Positions 23,259 through 34,200 of a stretch of DNA of 64,000 nt are shown piece after piece. Position numbers and translations under genes: made by a program. The DNA comes from Aralia elata. Its lineage: Eukaryota > Streptophyta > Magnoliopsida > Apiales > Araliaceae. Position 1 is the first letter of the stretch. The number at the start of each line of letters is the position of its first letter. The stretch is from assembly GCA_034770075.1 (NCBI GenBank), contig CM068382.1, positions 12,529,958-12,593,957 on the forward strand, read 5' to 3'. A model generated the notes under the pieces. That model did no database searches and was not told where the DNA came from. It worked only from the letters and a program-made list of their open reading frames with translations.

Positions 23259-24166
23259 GGACCATATTCATTCTTCTTGGCCTTGTTTAGACACATTCCT
23301 CTAATATCCTTGGTAATCATGCATTCACTTCATTCTTTTTCTCTCTATATGTATATATCAATGCGAATGAATTGTATTATTTGTATTATTTTACTTTCTC
23401 AATATAAAATACCATGTCTTTGTTTCTATTTTGCTACTTAATTGAAATGGTGGATTGATATGTATTTAGACACAAGTGGTTCTACAAATTTCTGTCAATT
23501 TGGTTTCTAAACTTTTGCTATTAGCTGAAAATTATGCAAATCTATCCAGTGTATTGTTTAATTCATCTGGAATCGTATTGTATGCACTAGGCGCGTAGGC
23601 ATTATTTGTCAGTTACCGTTTATGATTTCAGTAACTGTGTTCATGAGCTCAATTAGTATTTTTATATATACTTATATGTTATGTGGATGATCTTTGGATT
23701 AATGTGTATTTTTTCCCTTTTACATCAGCACAACCACTTGTGTTATTGGCCTCATAGCTACACAATAAACTTTAGATATGTATATGACATGCCACTTTGG
23801 TGTTGGCGTAAAGTGCCATTATTAGTCGAAGTCAAAATCTTGATTAGAGACCTGTTGGCAACTTTTGGATACCATTCTTTAAAAAAATAATGGCTAATGA
23901 CAAAACTGTCCTTCCAAATTTGTCCATAGAAATCATCAATCAATACCTTTAAGTATTTTAAAACAACAATTATGTTATTGTAGAATTTACTTAGTTTCTC
24001 AATAATAAATAAAATAAAATAATTAAAATAAAATAAAATAAAATAAAATAAAACAAATAAAATAAAATAATATAGTGAACTAAGTAGTATTTACTTAGTT
24101 TTTCAATATTAAATAAAATAATACAAAATTAAGTAACATAAATGAAATAAAACAAATAAAATATAT

Positions 24167-24201
<35 letters not shown>

Positions 24202-24354
24202 TATATATATCTCCTCCCAATTAAGACATGAATGTATTCCTTCCCATCAATATATGTATAACTAATTAACTTGAGGATTATATAGTTAGAAAGAAGACCT
24301 ACCAACTCTTGTGTAGTCTGTTCCTAAATTAATTAGTTTCTGATCGATCAATTA

Positions 24355-24495
24355 ATGGCTACCTATGGCTATGATTACACCAGCCAAAACTACTCATCAT
24401 CATCACAAAGAGCGATTGCCATGGTGTTAGCTTTGGTAACTGCAATTGTGCTTTCGCCCTTGTACGTTAAATACATAGATCTGGACTGTGAATGA
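24355..24495 (+). pseudogene. Small membrane-protein ORF (46 codons), likely a captured first exon
   Basis: ATG at 24355 opens a 46-residue frame ending TGA at 24493. It begins MATYGYDYTSQNY, then a Ser run, then QRAIAMVLALVTAIVLSPLY, a hydrophobic segment fit to span a membrane (about residues 20-38), and then a short charged tail. From memory, small unnamed plant membrane proteins have this pattern and continue for several dozen residues, so this looks like a truncated N-terminal part. It sits between the CACTA leader and the transposase remnants and has no repeat-like character. Capture by the element is an inference. Confidence 0.45.
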
Positions 24496-24799
24496 CATGG
24501 TTCATTGTAACAGTCCAATAGATAGAGAGTTCAGCCATATATATAGAGCTAGCTCTTCCAACCCCCAAAGTTGTTAGTGCATTGTAATAGAACTAAGGAA
24601 GTAACAGTCCAATAGATAGAGAGGAAGAGAGTGCCACGACTAGGAACTGTAAGGTAGTGGAGCATCAATGGGCCACCAACCGTTCGAGATTAGATTTTGG
24701 TTGCCTATCCTTTATATTAAGCTGTCCATTCTTTTTATTATGGTTTGAACATGTATGGCTGGGGCTGTGTTGTTGTTTGAACACCCTCGAACAACAACT

Positions 24800-25006
24800 T
24801 ACAAGTATGTTGAAATGTTAATCATATAAGTATACTCAAGTCATATGTTTACAAGTATGCTTAAATGTTAAACTATCCCTTACAAGTATGCTCAAGTCAT
24901 ATGCTTACAAGTATACTCAAGTCATATTCTTGTCTGCAGTAGGTACTGTGGTATCTCTAACAAGGGGAATACAATAATTATTGTCTGCAGTAGGTACCGT
25001 GGTATC
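24800..25006 (+). repeat. Short tandem repeats before the transposase remnant
   Basis: A motif like TTACAAGTATGCTCAAGTCA recurs about four times at 24800-24925 with single-base changes. A second motif, TGTCTGCAGTAGGTAC followed by GTGGTATC, occurs twice (about 24934-24956 and 24983-25006). An 18-bp phrase, AACAGTCCAATAGATAGA, is also repeated at 24510 and 24606. Confidence 0.6.
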
Positions 25007-25714
25007 ATGGACTTCTATTCAGACCGTAGTTGGATGAGAAGACGATAGTCAAGTGCCCAGATAGGTGCTACAACTGAATTTAGAACTGGTTGTCAAGTGT
25101 TTCTGGATTATGCGTATAGTCACCCGGAATGTGTGAATGGTTAGAACAAGATAAGATGCCCTTGTTTGAAGTGTAAGAATGTCAATTATATGGACAGAGA
25201 CATGGTAAACTATCATTTACTTGTGTCTGGGTTCATGAAAAATTACGAAGAATGCTGGTGGGCACATGAGCAGAGAAGAGGTAGTGGTATCGCACAAGTA
25301 CACAATCCGAGCAGTAGTACCCATCGTATGAATGAAATGGTTCATGATATTGCAGGGCCGAATTTTGATTGGGAACAAGGGAGAGAGCAACCTATGAATT
25401 CTGATGCCAAAGCGTTCTTTAAGTTACTAGACGAAGGTAGCGAGCCGTTGTGGCATGGTTGCACCAAACACACTATGTTGTCTGCAGTTGCGACATTACT
25501 TAACATCAAGGCTGATCACAACATGAGCCATGAGTGTTTTGAGTCACTCTTGAAGGCCATTAAGAGTATGTTGCCTGACGGTGAAAAATTGCCCGATAAC
25601 TACTACTATTGTAAGAAAATAGTGAAGAAGTTGGGTCTTGGATACCAAAAGATCAATGCATGTCCAAATCATTTTTACACATTATATATTTATTTTGCAA
25701 TATCTAATTGTTAA
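25007..25714 (+). pseudogene. Transposase N-terminal remnant (CACTA TNP2 type)
   Basis: The frame from ATG at 25007 reads MDFYSDRSWMRRR and continues with CPCLKCKN and HLLVSGFMKNYEECWW, matching the transposase-associated N-terminal domain of CACTA TNP2 proteins. Two stops (TAG at 25046 and 25142) break it. From 25166 it is open and reaches a TNP2-like stretch (LNIKADHNMSHECFESLLKA). The catalytic DDE part of the transposase is absent, so the element cannot mobilise itself. Confidence 0.75.
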
Positions 25715-25724
25715 CTTGTTGACA

Positions 25725-26097
25725 GGACACTTATAATACCTTAATGAATGAGCGCTATCCTGAAGGCACTCTGCATCCCCAGATTGATCAGAAGCTATGG
25801 GAGAGGGCGTCAGTCGTGAAAAAGAACTATGTCAAAGGCCAAGGACAAAAACGACGCCCTACCATCAGCGGCACAAGCAGCTCTGCTACCCAGTCAACAC
25901 AGTCATCGAGTCATCCAGCCATTCATACTCACGCTGACTGTGTCAGAGCGATATGTCAAGATCGAGATCTTCTTCGCACACTGGGCGGTCATCCACAGTC
26001 TTTGAGCCCTGATGAGTTGGCTGAGGCAGTGGCGGCAGCAGCACAGCAGCAACAGGATGGCGACGAGGTAATCTTAGTTCTTATTACAATCAAATAA
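25725..26097 (+). pseudogene. C-terminal piece of a CACTA plant transposase-like protein
   Basis: After an intron-like stretch ending GACAG, a frame with MNERYPEGTLHPQIDQKLW and KNYVKGQGQKRRP runs to 26097 (open frame from 25744). It ends in an Ala/Gln-rich tail. This matches the second-ORF family annotated as plant transposase (Ptta/En/Spm). A frameshifted relative is in CACTA 3 at 40043-40249. A GT donor may lie near 26068, with a last short exon after 26177. Confidence 0.65.
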
Positions 26098-26527
26098 GTC
26101 ACTAACTTAAATACATAAATATTGTAATAGCTATCAGTATCAACATATGTAACATGTTTTCTTCTTTTGTCTACAGGGTCATACTAATTTGGACGATGAT
26201 GCATGCAGACTTAGCTAGCTAGCTATACTTCAAATACCATGTCTGTGATTGCCCTTGTTTGGACATATGTATGTTAATTAAAGTTTAAAGACTACATTTA
26301 TATAAAGTTTTCAGTTCCCTTTGGTTTGTGAATATTTTTATAGTTTATATTGTGTTGGTTTATGTGTTTGCATATGGATGGATGTTAATATATACTATTG
26401 TGCATGTGTAGGGTATAAATATGTTAGTATGGATGTTTATATAAACTGTTGTGTGTTGGGAGCAGGTACAAAACAGGTTTTAGTTTTCTGGAAATCAGCA
26501 AAACTGGCCAATTTTTTTTTTCAAACC

Positions 26528-26880
26528 AGGTATCAGCGACCGCATGCGGTCGCTGATATCAATTCGCGGTCACTACTTTCAATTCGCAGGACTGCCACGT
26601 GTCCTCCCATTCAGCATATCAGCGACCGATTTCGGTCGCTGATGTCGGTCGCTACTGACACCAAATTGTCACGTGTTCCACGTCATAATTGAGGCTGACT
26701 CAGCCCAACGACCGACACGGTCGCTATAGGCGGTCGCTGATAAGGCGGTCGCTAATGGCGGTCGCCACTATCCTCCCCAGCGACCAGATTATATGCGACC
26801 ACTATCAACGACCGGAGTCGATCACTGATACCTATCTGCGACCATATACGGTCGCTGATAGGCGGTCGCTGATAGCTCCT
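26528..26880. repeat. Right subterminal palindromic repeats of CACTA 2
   Basis: There are many copies of GCGACCG and CGGTCGC in both orientations. A perfect 28-bp palindrome centred near 26544 contains GCGACCGCATGCGGTCGC. In CACTA elements such subterminal repeats bind the element's accessory protein; here that is inferred by position. Confidence 0.8.
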
Positions 26881-27445
26881 TTTGTTGTAGTGCAAAGAGA
26901 TAGAGCAAAAGCAAACAAAAACATTTGATTTATATAAAAATCTCAAAATAACTCAATCTGCCTTGAACTTCAGAAGCCTAGCCCTTATATAGATGTTCTG
27001 GAACATCCCTCTAGCCCTAGGTACATGAATTATAATAAATAAATTACTTAATAACATTAATTTATGGAGGAAGACTATGAGACACAAAATGCCAAATACA
27101 TTGAAAGACCAAATACAATGAAAGACTAAGTACAATGAAAAGTATAATTATGCATTGGTATAACAAATATTTATCTTCAAATTTTTAAAAATGTCTTCAA
27201 ATAATTATTGTTTGTATAACGAACTAAGTCGGACTTAGGCCTCAGATTGAACCCAGGCCTCAGGCTAAACCAGTAACGGGCTTTTTTCTAGGCCGGGCCA
27301 GGCCGAACTTTAGGGTCAAAAGAATGATCTCTTCATAGTTTTCAAATTAGACTAGATCGATCTCTTCATAGTTTTCAAATTAGACTACATCGAGCCTTAA
27401 TCAGGCTTGATCCAAGTCAGGCCGCATGTTTTTTGTGCATCTTTA

Positions 27446-27855
27446 ACAAGAATATAAGAATTTGTTATATTTTCTATACCAAAAAGTATATTTGTATTGA
27501 TCCACAAAAAAGGCGTTATATAGAATATAAAAAAAAAGAAAAAAAAAAGAAGCAAATATAATTTCATATAATCCAAATTCAAATTAATAAGAAACTGAAT
27601 CATCCCCACACAACTTTGCTTTTAATTTATACTACCTTCTTTTCAAATTATAAATATTAACTTTTAAAATAATTCAATTTTTAAATTCAAAACAAAACAC
27701 AACTTCAGTATGTATTTAATATAAAAACATCAGTACTTCGTATAAATTATATGTATCAAAATTCCAATATTTATATCTACAGATATAATAATCGACAAGA
27801 AAATCTAAAATCTCTAGAAGTTTGGAGAAGTTCTCCAAAACTTTAACAAAATAGT
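27446..27855. other. 3' flank of the first ZAT-type gene
   Basis: AT-rich sequence lies between the hAT-like end and the stop codon of the next gene, with an A/G-rich run near 27528-27552. It would include the 3' untranslated region. I see no other feature. Confidence 0.4.
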
Positions 27856-28347
27856 CTACCACCCTAAATCCAAACCGTTTTCACAGGGCATCAAATTCAA
27901 ATCCCAGCATAAAACCCTATTACTACTAGTAGACTTCTTCAAAACCGGCACCAATTCCGCTGAATTATTTACAGAATTACCCTCCAGGCCACTTTGATCA
28001 CCAATCAAGGCTGCACCACGGTGGCGCCTCATGTGTCCCCCTAGTGCTTGTCCTGTCCCAAATTCAAGCCCACAAATCGAGCACTCGTGTTGCTTATGCA
28101 AGTGAGCCTTACTAATCAGCCGGTAACCCTCCATAAATTTGGGCTTCTTGTGACTAGCCCTGTGCCCACCAAGTGCTTGAAACGACTGGAACTGCCGGTC
28201 ACACGTCTTGCACTTGAAAACCCGGCCAGTAAGCGACCGGCCGGATTTATTATCGACACGAGAGAGTAGCATCAAGGCACAGTTGGCCATGGCTAGCTTC
28301 TCAACTTCTCCATTATCTAATTCTCTAATTGATCTCTTCATAGTCAT
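27856..28347 (-). CDS. C1-2i C2H2 zinc-finger repressor, ZAT11/ZAT12-like (copy 1)
   Basis: A single-exon gene of 163 residues. The N-terminus (KRSIRELDNGEVEKLAMANC) holds the Leu/Glu-rich L-box-like region. Finger 1 is C46-C49-H62-H66 and finger 2 is C89-C92-H105-H109, both with the plant-specific QALGGH core. WDLNLMP (residues 148-154) is an EAR repression motif. By family it is a nuclear DNA-binding repressor, usually induced by abiotic stress, wounding or reactive oxygen. A TATA box lies 79 bp upstream and a GAACCTTC motif near 29324. It is closest to the gene at 62392-62844 and less like the three in between. All ligands are intact, so it should be functional. Confidence 0.93.
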   Translation of the reverse strand: MTMKRSIRELDNGEVEKLAMANCALMLLSRVDNKSGRSLTGRVFKCKTCDRQFQSFQALGGHRASHKKPKFMEGYRLISKAHLHKQHECSICGLEFGTGQALGGHMRRHRGAALIGDQSGLEGNSVNNSAELVPVLKKSTSSNRVLCWDLNLMPCENGLDLGW

Positions 28348-28425
28348 GGCCGGCTCAAATGTGTGTGTTTTTTTTTGTTTTGTCCCAAGTCTGACGTAAT
28401 ATTTAGAAGTGAGTGGTGTAGGTAG

Positions 28426-28433
28426 TATTTATA
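28426..28433 (-). promoter_or_regulatory. TATA box of ZAT-type copy 1
   Basis: The minus strand reads TATAAATACTACC, with the TATA core 79 bp upstream of the ATG. The same TATAAATA box is kept at a similar distance in copies 2 and 3. Confidence 0.7.
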
Positions 28434-28972
28434 AGGTTATATGTTATGTGCCTTTTTCTTGTAGGGGTGTGTGTTGTTATATTTATACTAGGTTATGTTT
28501 CCGATTTCTTGGAGGTTAAGAAAGTGAGAGGAAGTGTTTTTGTAGGCTATTATAATTTTTTTTATTTTTTTAAATAAATACTAATACGAGTATCTAGATT
28601 CTAGTAGTACTTAGTGTTGAGTCCTAGTGATGGCGTGACCGCGTAAACCGATCGATCCTAAGAAGGAAAGATGAAGCAACACCGCATCGGGACTCTAATT
28701 TGGAGTCGGTTTTGTTATAGTACTGCATAAAAAGAGTATGATTTTAGTAGTACGCACCCGATTTGTGAAATATTAAAATTTAAAATTGATATAATTTATG
28801 ATATCATTTTACTAGCAAGTAAATAACTACTAGAAATTATATAAAAAAAATAAAAATAATTATATTTCAAAATTTACATAATCATATTTTTTTTATATAA
28901 ATTGACTTTAAAAAGTCAAAATAAATATATTTTGTGGAACAGAGGAAAAATATTTTATGACTATAACTATTA

Positions 28973-29190
28973 CTCCATCTGTTTCACAAAAGAAAGTTTC
29001 ATTTGTTATGTTTGTATAAAAAAGTCTTAACTTTTGATTATAATATAAAATGAAACATTATCCTTAAATTTATTATTATAATTTTATTTATCATATTATT
29101 TATCATTATTAAATTAAACACTAAATAAATATATAATAAACATTAGTTTTACTAGGAAAGAAAAAAGAGGCTCTTTTGTGGAAGGAAGAA
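28973..29190. mobile_element. Stowaway-like MITE (degenerate)
   Basis: The left end CTCCATCTGTTTCACAAAAG and the right end CTCTTTTGTGGAAGGAAGAA are imperfect inverted repeats flanked by TA (28971-28972 and 29191-29192). It is about 218 bp, AT-rich and non-coding. Confidence 0.6.
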
Positions 29191-29850
29191 TATAAACTAG
29201 CTACTAAAATAGCGACATATTTTTGAGACAAACACCAAACTTAAAGACTTTAACATTACTTGCCCATAACTTGGAAACAAGTGTCGCAAGAGGTTGGACA
29301 GTATGTATGCTTGTACTTCTCTAGAACCTTCACGGACTGTTCCTGGACCGTGTGAAGCACACAGCACACAGATGTGGAGTAATCGAGACAGCAACAGCTT
29401 GCGCGTATATATATTCCTTCATCTTTCTTGTTTTCTTTTTTGTAAAAGAGTCGGTAGTTTCAGTCATAGTTCACGCCTCGACGCTTTGGCACTTTAACCC
29501 TCTTTTCAATCTCAATTTCCGATAACATATATAATGTATTTCTTGAAATTTCTAATAAAATTTGGGCCCACATTGCTTAATGATTGTTTGGTGAAATTGT
29601 GCAGTGTGGTACTGAAAAATTCTAGAAATAAAATTTTAACAAAAGTGTTTTTATAAAAAAATTAAAATAATATTTGGTTACTTAATTATAAAAGTACTTT
29701 TTAAAGTTTAATGATAAATTAATTTAAGATAATTATGCGGCACCACCGATATTTTTAGTAATTCTGTACTTTGTGATTTTGCCAAATATGTTTTAGTCAA
29801 AAATATAAATTTTCTACTTCAACTAAAACGGCTTCTTAACTTAAATTTAT

Positions 29851-30462
29851 GGCTTAAATACACTTTAAATTTGAAAGTTTTTTACTTTTTACACTTTAAA
29901 CCTTAATGTTTTAACTTTAATACATTAAACCTTAATATTTTTTAATTTTTATAAATTAAACCTTTTGACCACGGACGTGTAATAATTAATCCGAATGAGA
30001 GTATTTTGGGTAATTTCACTCTTAAATATATTTGAAAACACATAAAATTATAAACACATGGTTAATGCATGATGAAGAAAATATTTAGAAAAAATTGGAG
30101 TCAATATAAATGATATATATTCTTAAAAGACTTAATTTCTCACATTAAAGAAAAACTTAAATATTTTTAAAAGCACACATAAAATTGTAGGCACGTGATT
30201 AATTATTGTATGATGAAGAAGAAAAATGTGAAAAAATTACAGCTAATATAAACGATATATACATTTAAAAGATTTAATTATCATTTCATTTTAACTAAGG
30301 CACATGACTTATTCCAATAAAAAATATTAAATTTAGTAGCCAAAAGGTTTAATTTATAAAAATTTAGAGATATTAAGATTTAATATCTTAAACTAAAAAT
30401 ATTAAGATTTAAATTGTAAAAGGCAAAAAAAAATTAAGGTTTAAAATGTATTTAATTAAGCC
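29851..30462. mobile_element. Mutator-like MITE with long inverted repeats
   Basis: A perfect 9-bp duplication TAAATTTAT flanks it (29842-29850 and 30463-30471), the size made by Mutator-type transposases. The ends GGCTTAAATACACTTTAAA and TTTAAAATGTATTTAATTAAGCC-like are inverted, and the similarity extends far inward (TTAAACCTTAATG-type blocks). It is 612 bp with no ORF. Confidence 0.75.
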
Positions 30463-32048
30463 TAAATTTATACTCTTTTAAAGAGTTATCAAATATCAAA
30501 TATTTTTTATTTTTAATATATAAATATTTTTAATATACCGAAAAGCTCGTTTGGAAAAAATATACCCAAAAACTCTCCAAAACGAGCTCTTAATCACCCA
30601 AGATGAATGATAACCATCAACGCTAGTATCTGTAGTTAGCATGTATACATTTAGAGTCTCGCCTCAAAATTAATTGATAAGAGTGGAAAATATGAAGTAC
30701 TTGTGCTTCTGGTTGGGAGTAGTTAACACGCCAAAATATATCAATTATTTTAGTAGTTATAAGAATATTTTAATATTTTAATATTTTAATTCCGCTCTAT
30801 ATTACATTGTCATATTCTGTCTCCCATTGACACTCCACTTAATTGGTCCGCTACATCTATATCCGTCTTCCTAAAACCGGATGTTTATACTCCTTTTGCC
30901 TGATGAACAAAATATATTTTATACGCGTATTAAGAAGAGATAAATTAAAAAAATAAAAATAAAAAAAGTTTTAAATTTATCATTAATGGTTCCGTAAAAT
31001 TACATAAAGTGATGAGTAATTTTATTTTTTATATTGTGGACCCTACTAAATAATATATTTACCTTTCACTTAATATATTTTTAAGGACAAAAAAAATTAT
31101 ACATTTAATTATTCGTTTGAAGACAGATCGGGTATTTATTTCTTACTTGAAACCCCCTTTGGCGGAATGATGCTAAATTAAGCAAAAACATTTTTACTCC
31201 TTTAAAAATGTTTTAAGTGAGTTAAAATTTGGGCTAAAAAAAGTACTTTTCAAATTAAAAAGCAAAAGTTAATACTTTTGACAGAAACACAATTTAGAAC
31301 ATCCTTAAATTGTGAAAGAAAAAGTTTAAAATCTATACAATACACTTGTGTGTAATTTAGCCTGTATTTTTTTTCCCAAAAAGGTTTATAATTGTGAAAT
31401 CAAACACTATATTAAATTTCTTAAGAAAATATTTTTTGCCAAAAACTCAATATTAAGTACTTCAAGTTACCACACCACACTGTGGAACAAATGGATACTT
31501 TTTTTTTTTCTCTCAGCTTGAAATTTTAGAAAAATACTATATATCTTGCGATTTTATGTATAGACTTTTTTATTGTCAGTTAGATGAATAATTATTTATA
31601 ATAATTTTTAATCAGATATATAATACGGTTGGTTAATCTAATAATCCTATCCAATCTTATATATATTGATATATACGTCATAACAGAAAATATTGTCAGA
31701 ATATTCTCGCACTCAAAATTCTGTTCTGTCTAAGAAGAAAATGAAAGCTCAAGATTTGAGTTCGTTTAGTGTGAAAGCATGTAAATTATAGTAGTGGAAA
31801 CCAAAGAGAGAGATTTTAGTTCTATCGGAATATAATTATCAGGAGAATTAATATATAGGTAAGAGGTCATGTGTTGTACGTATTTTAGTTGAACAATTCA
31901 AATCTATTTACGTACGCGGAATCATGCAGTTATTGAATAGAACCTTCCCTTCGTTATCTGATGACCAATGTAAGAAACAATGTCAATTTCTTCTTCACAC
32001 TCTTTCAGGTGGCTTCTTGTGATCTTTCTTAACCCTTGTATACTCTTA

Positions 32049-32235
32049 TGCTACGTTTGGATTGAAGGAATAGAATGAAAAGTGGAATGATTCATTCCAT
32101 TTTAGTTGAAATGAGTTATTCTATATACTCTCTCTCTCTCAAGGAACCAAACACAATTTTTTTTATTCCAATCGCAACCAAACACAATTTTTTTCATTCC
32201 ATAGTCCTTCTTATTCCACCGATCCAAACGCAACA
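32049..32235. mobile_element. Harbinger-like MITE (187 bp)
   Basis: TTA flanks both sides (32046-32048 and 32236-32238). The ends TGCTACGTTTGGATTG and CGATCCAAACGCAACA are inverted repeats of 16 bp with few mismatches. The matching site in unit 2 (about 47747-47763) lacks the element, which confirms the borders. It contains a CT microsatellite (about 32126-32140). Confidence 0.75.
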
Positions 32236-33252
32236 TTAGTGCCCTTTTGACGGAACTATTGTGTGACAGGGTAAGTAAGATAAATAAAATGCTTTTAAAT
32301 ATAATGTTTTTTTTTATTAAAGTGTTTTTATAAAAAGATTAAAATAATATTTGTTTACAAAATTATAAAAGTGCTTGTAAAAATATTAATGACAAATTTA
32401 GTGTAATTGTATGATACAAGATTTTATTTCTTTTTAGTAATGTACCTATGGCAACTCAGCCAATTGAATTAAGTTATTTGGATTCTTAGATTGTTTTCTC
32501 TTTATTAATTTTCATCTTTAATGATCGTTTTACATTTATTTTAATTTTGGTTGATCAATTCTCTTATTTCATGTTTTTTTAATGTTAATGAAAATTATTT
32601 GCCAATAATAAAAATTGCAAGCAATTTGGAGTTTAATGAATAAAATAAGTTAAATTGATGGAGAGAAAAGTGTAATGTAGAGAATTACTTCTTCCCACCC
32701 TTTCATTGAATTTTCTTTTATATTTTCTAATAAATTCAACATTAGCTAATGCAAATAATATTGATGAGGATAAAGTGTAACTGTCAGCTACGATGCTACA
32801 CTAAAAGCTTCTTGTTCAAGAGAGTTGAAACATTACTTCGAAGGTGTCATCTAATTTATTTAGGCCAAACAATGCACATTCAATTTTGTGCTGGTATGCC
32901 TAAAATTAAATAAAATATTATTTAATTAGTGGGAAAAAAGATGAAGTTTCATAATTAAAGTGAGAGATACATTGAATTGAAGTGGAAGCTCACAAGGAAA
33001 TTGTGAGAATTAATATCATGATCAAAGTCTCAAAAGTTTTATTTTATTTTATTTTTTAAGGGTATTTTACTTCCACTTTTGAATAGGGTTCGGAAAATCC
33101 TTCTAGGGTGCATCGATTTAATAATTTTTTTTAATCAAGACCCTATAATACTTAAAATAAATATAGTGTGTCTTGTAAGATTAACTTTTCATATATTATT
33201 TTTTTTGTAAATTTATAATCCTTAAATCTGATAGTATATGGTTTAGTAAATA

Positions 33253-33473
33253 CTCCATCTATTTAAAATATAAGATTAAATTTGATTTTTAATATGAGAT
33301 ATTTTTAAATTCAGCATTAATATATTCCTAAAAATAATAAATTAAATCTCGTAATTAGTAGTAGTATTTAGATTGTAGTATTTAACTAACACATATTAAT
33401 TTTGAATTTAAAAATAACTCAAATTGACATTTAAAAAATAGTATTAATTCTATATTTTGGAATAGAGAGAGTG
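33253..33473. mobile_element. Stowaway-like MITE
   Basis: The ends CTCCATCTATTTAAAATATA and TATATTTTGGAATAGAGAGAGTG-type sequence are inverted and flanked by TA. It is about 221 bp and non-coding. Confidence 0.6.
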
Positions 33474-33986
33474 TATATAAATAAATACACAAAAATAATA
33501 AATAAATAAATAACATCACCTATGAATAAGCATATATAGGTCTCTTTTGCTATTTAGATTCGCCTAACAGTTCCTAGATTTTTGCTTTTGAGAGTCTGTT
33601 GATATTATCAGAACAAAATTATGATACCAGAACAAATATATGTTTAACAATATTTTTATAATTTTTTTTAAACACTTATTATTTTGTCAACACATAATTT
33701 TTTGTCTGTAAATATTAGCTTCTTTTGAGAGGATGAAAAATGATGAGGCGCCGGTAGAAGCCAATCTTCTACTTTTCCTTTTCCATCAGTTTTTTCTCCC
33801 TACCAAAAAAAAAATTGTTCTTTATTAGTTTACTTTCCCTTCCACACTGATTACCAGCATTGTAATTGTCTTACAAAAGAGATGACCATGTTTTAGTTCT
33901 TTGCAATCCAACAACAATTTCATTAAAAAGTAAAACTTTATAGAGAAATCTTCAAAGTTTGATTTATAATTACTAATGGGTTCTCA

Positions 33987-34200
33987 TAGGCATGCACAAA
34001 TACACGTCGAAGTTGATTTTCAGGTCGTTCTTGAACAGACCTAGTTTGATCAGGTTAGGTCTATACCTGAATTAAATTTGGTCAAACCATGTCGGTGCAG
34101 TGAAATTTTTGTGCTGAAAAAGAGGAACCAAATAGGGTCTACATGCTAAGCTTGCGGCCTTTAGGCCAAGCTTCGAACTTTTATAGGTTTTTTTTTTCAT
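33987..34200. mobile_element. Left end of a GGCCTG-family hAT-like element (truncated)
   Basis: The end TAGGCATGCACAAATACACG resembles the hAT-like end at 1113, followed by AGACCTAG/GGTCTA-rich subterminal sequence and GCGGCCTTTAGGCC. No matching right end is found downstream before the next element. Confidence 0.4.

Larger units (their letters stand above)
22827..26892 (+). mobile_element. CACTA (En/Spm-like) element 2, non-autonomous derivative
   Basis: It starts CACTACAAGAAAAACC and ends TTTTGTTGTAGTG, with the 3-bp target duplication CAA on both sides (22824-22826 and 26893-26895). Subterminal regions (22850-23110 and 26528-26880) are packed with GCGACCGC/GCGGTCGC repeats in both orientations. 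The interior holds broken transposase pieces (25007-26097), a small ORF that looks like a captured host gene start (24355-24495), a pentanucleotide AAATA repeat (about 24005-24070) and a TA microsatellite (about 24174-24195). It lies inside an LTR, so it is younger than that retrotransposon. Confidence 0.92.
16174..27163 (-). mobile_element. Degenerate chromovirus-like Ty3/Gypsy element with three nested insertions
   Basis: LTRs of about 350-370 bp start TGACACC at 16174 and 22745; the left copy ends TTGGTATCA at 16542. Near-matching 5-bp flanks (AAAAT at 16169-16173, CAAAT at 27164-27168) mark the target. On the minus strand the order is 5' LTR (split by CACTA 2), PBS, gag, protease, RT, RNase H, integrase, PPT and 3' LTR. 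The integrase end carries FNVADLSPY, typical of chromoviruses lacking a classical chromodomain (CRM-like, tentative). The coding region is broken by many stops and frameshifts, by a solo LTR and by an exon-like insert, so this element is much older than the Tat element. Confidence 0.85.
22745..27163 (-). repeat. 5' LTR of the chromovirus-like element, split by CACTA 2
   Basis: The LTR parts are 22745-22826 and 26896-27163 (about 350 bp together). Both align with the LTR at 16174-16542. The CACTA element between them duplicated the 3 bp CAA. The outer end reads GGTATAA in place of GGTATCA, so it is slightly eroded. Confidence 0.85.
1113..27445. mobile_element. Degenerate non-autonomous hAT-like element, outermost of the nest
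   Basis: The left end starts TAGGGGTGCACAAAC at 1113. The right end reads TTTTGTGCATCTTTA at 27431-27445, an imperfect inverse. Both ends are followed inward by GGCCTG/CAGACC-rich subterminal sequence (1125-1310 and 27235-27430). The 8 bp at 1105-1112 (TAGAAGAA) match 6 of 8 bases at 27445-27452 if the end is shifted by one, so the target duplication is imperfect. The unity of the element is supported by a relative at about 3584-4909, whose internal sequence aligns first with 1407-1520 and then with 16096-16173. This shows that everything between was inserted later. There is no transposase, so it is non-autonomous. Confidence 0.55.
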
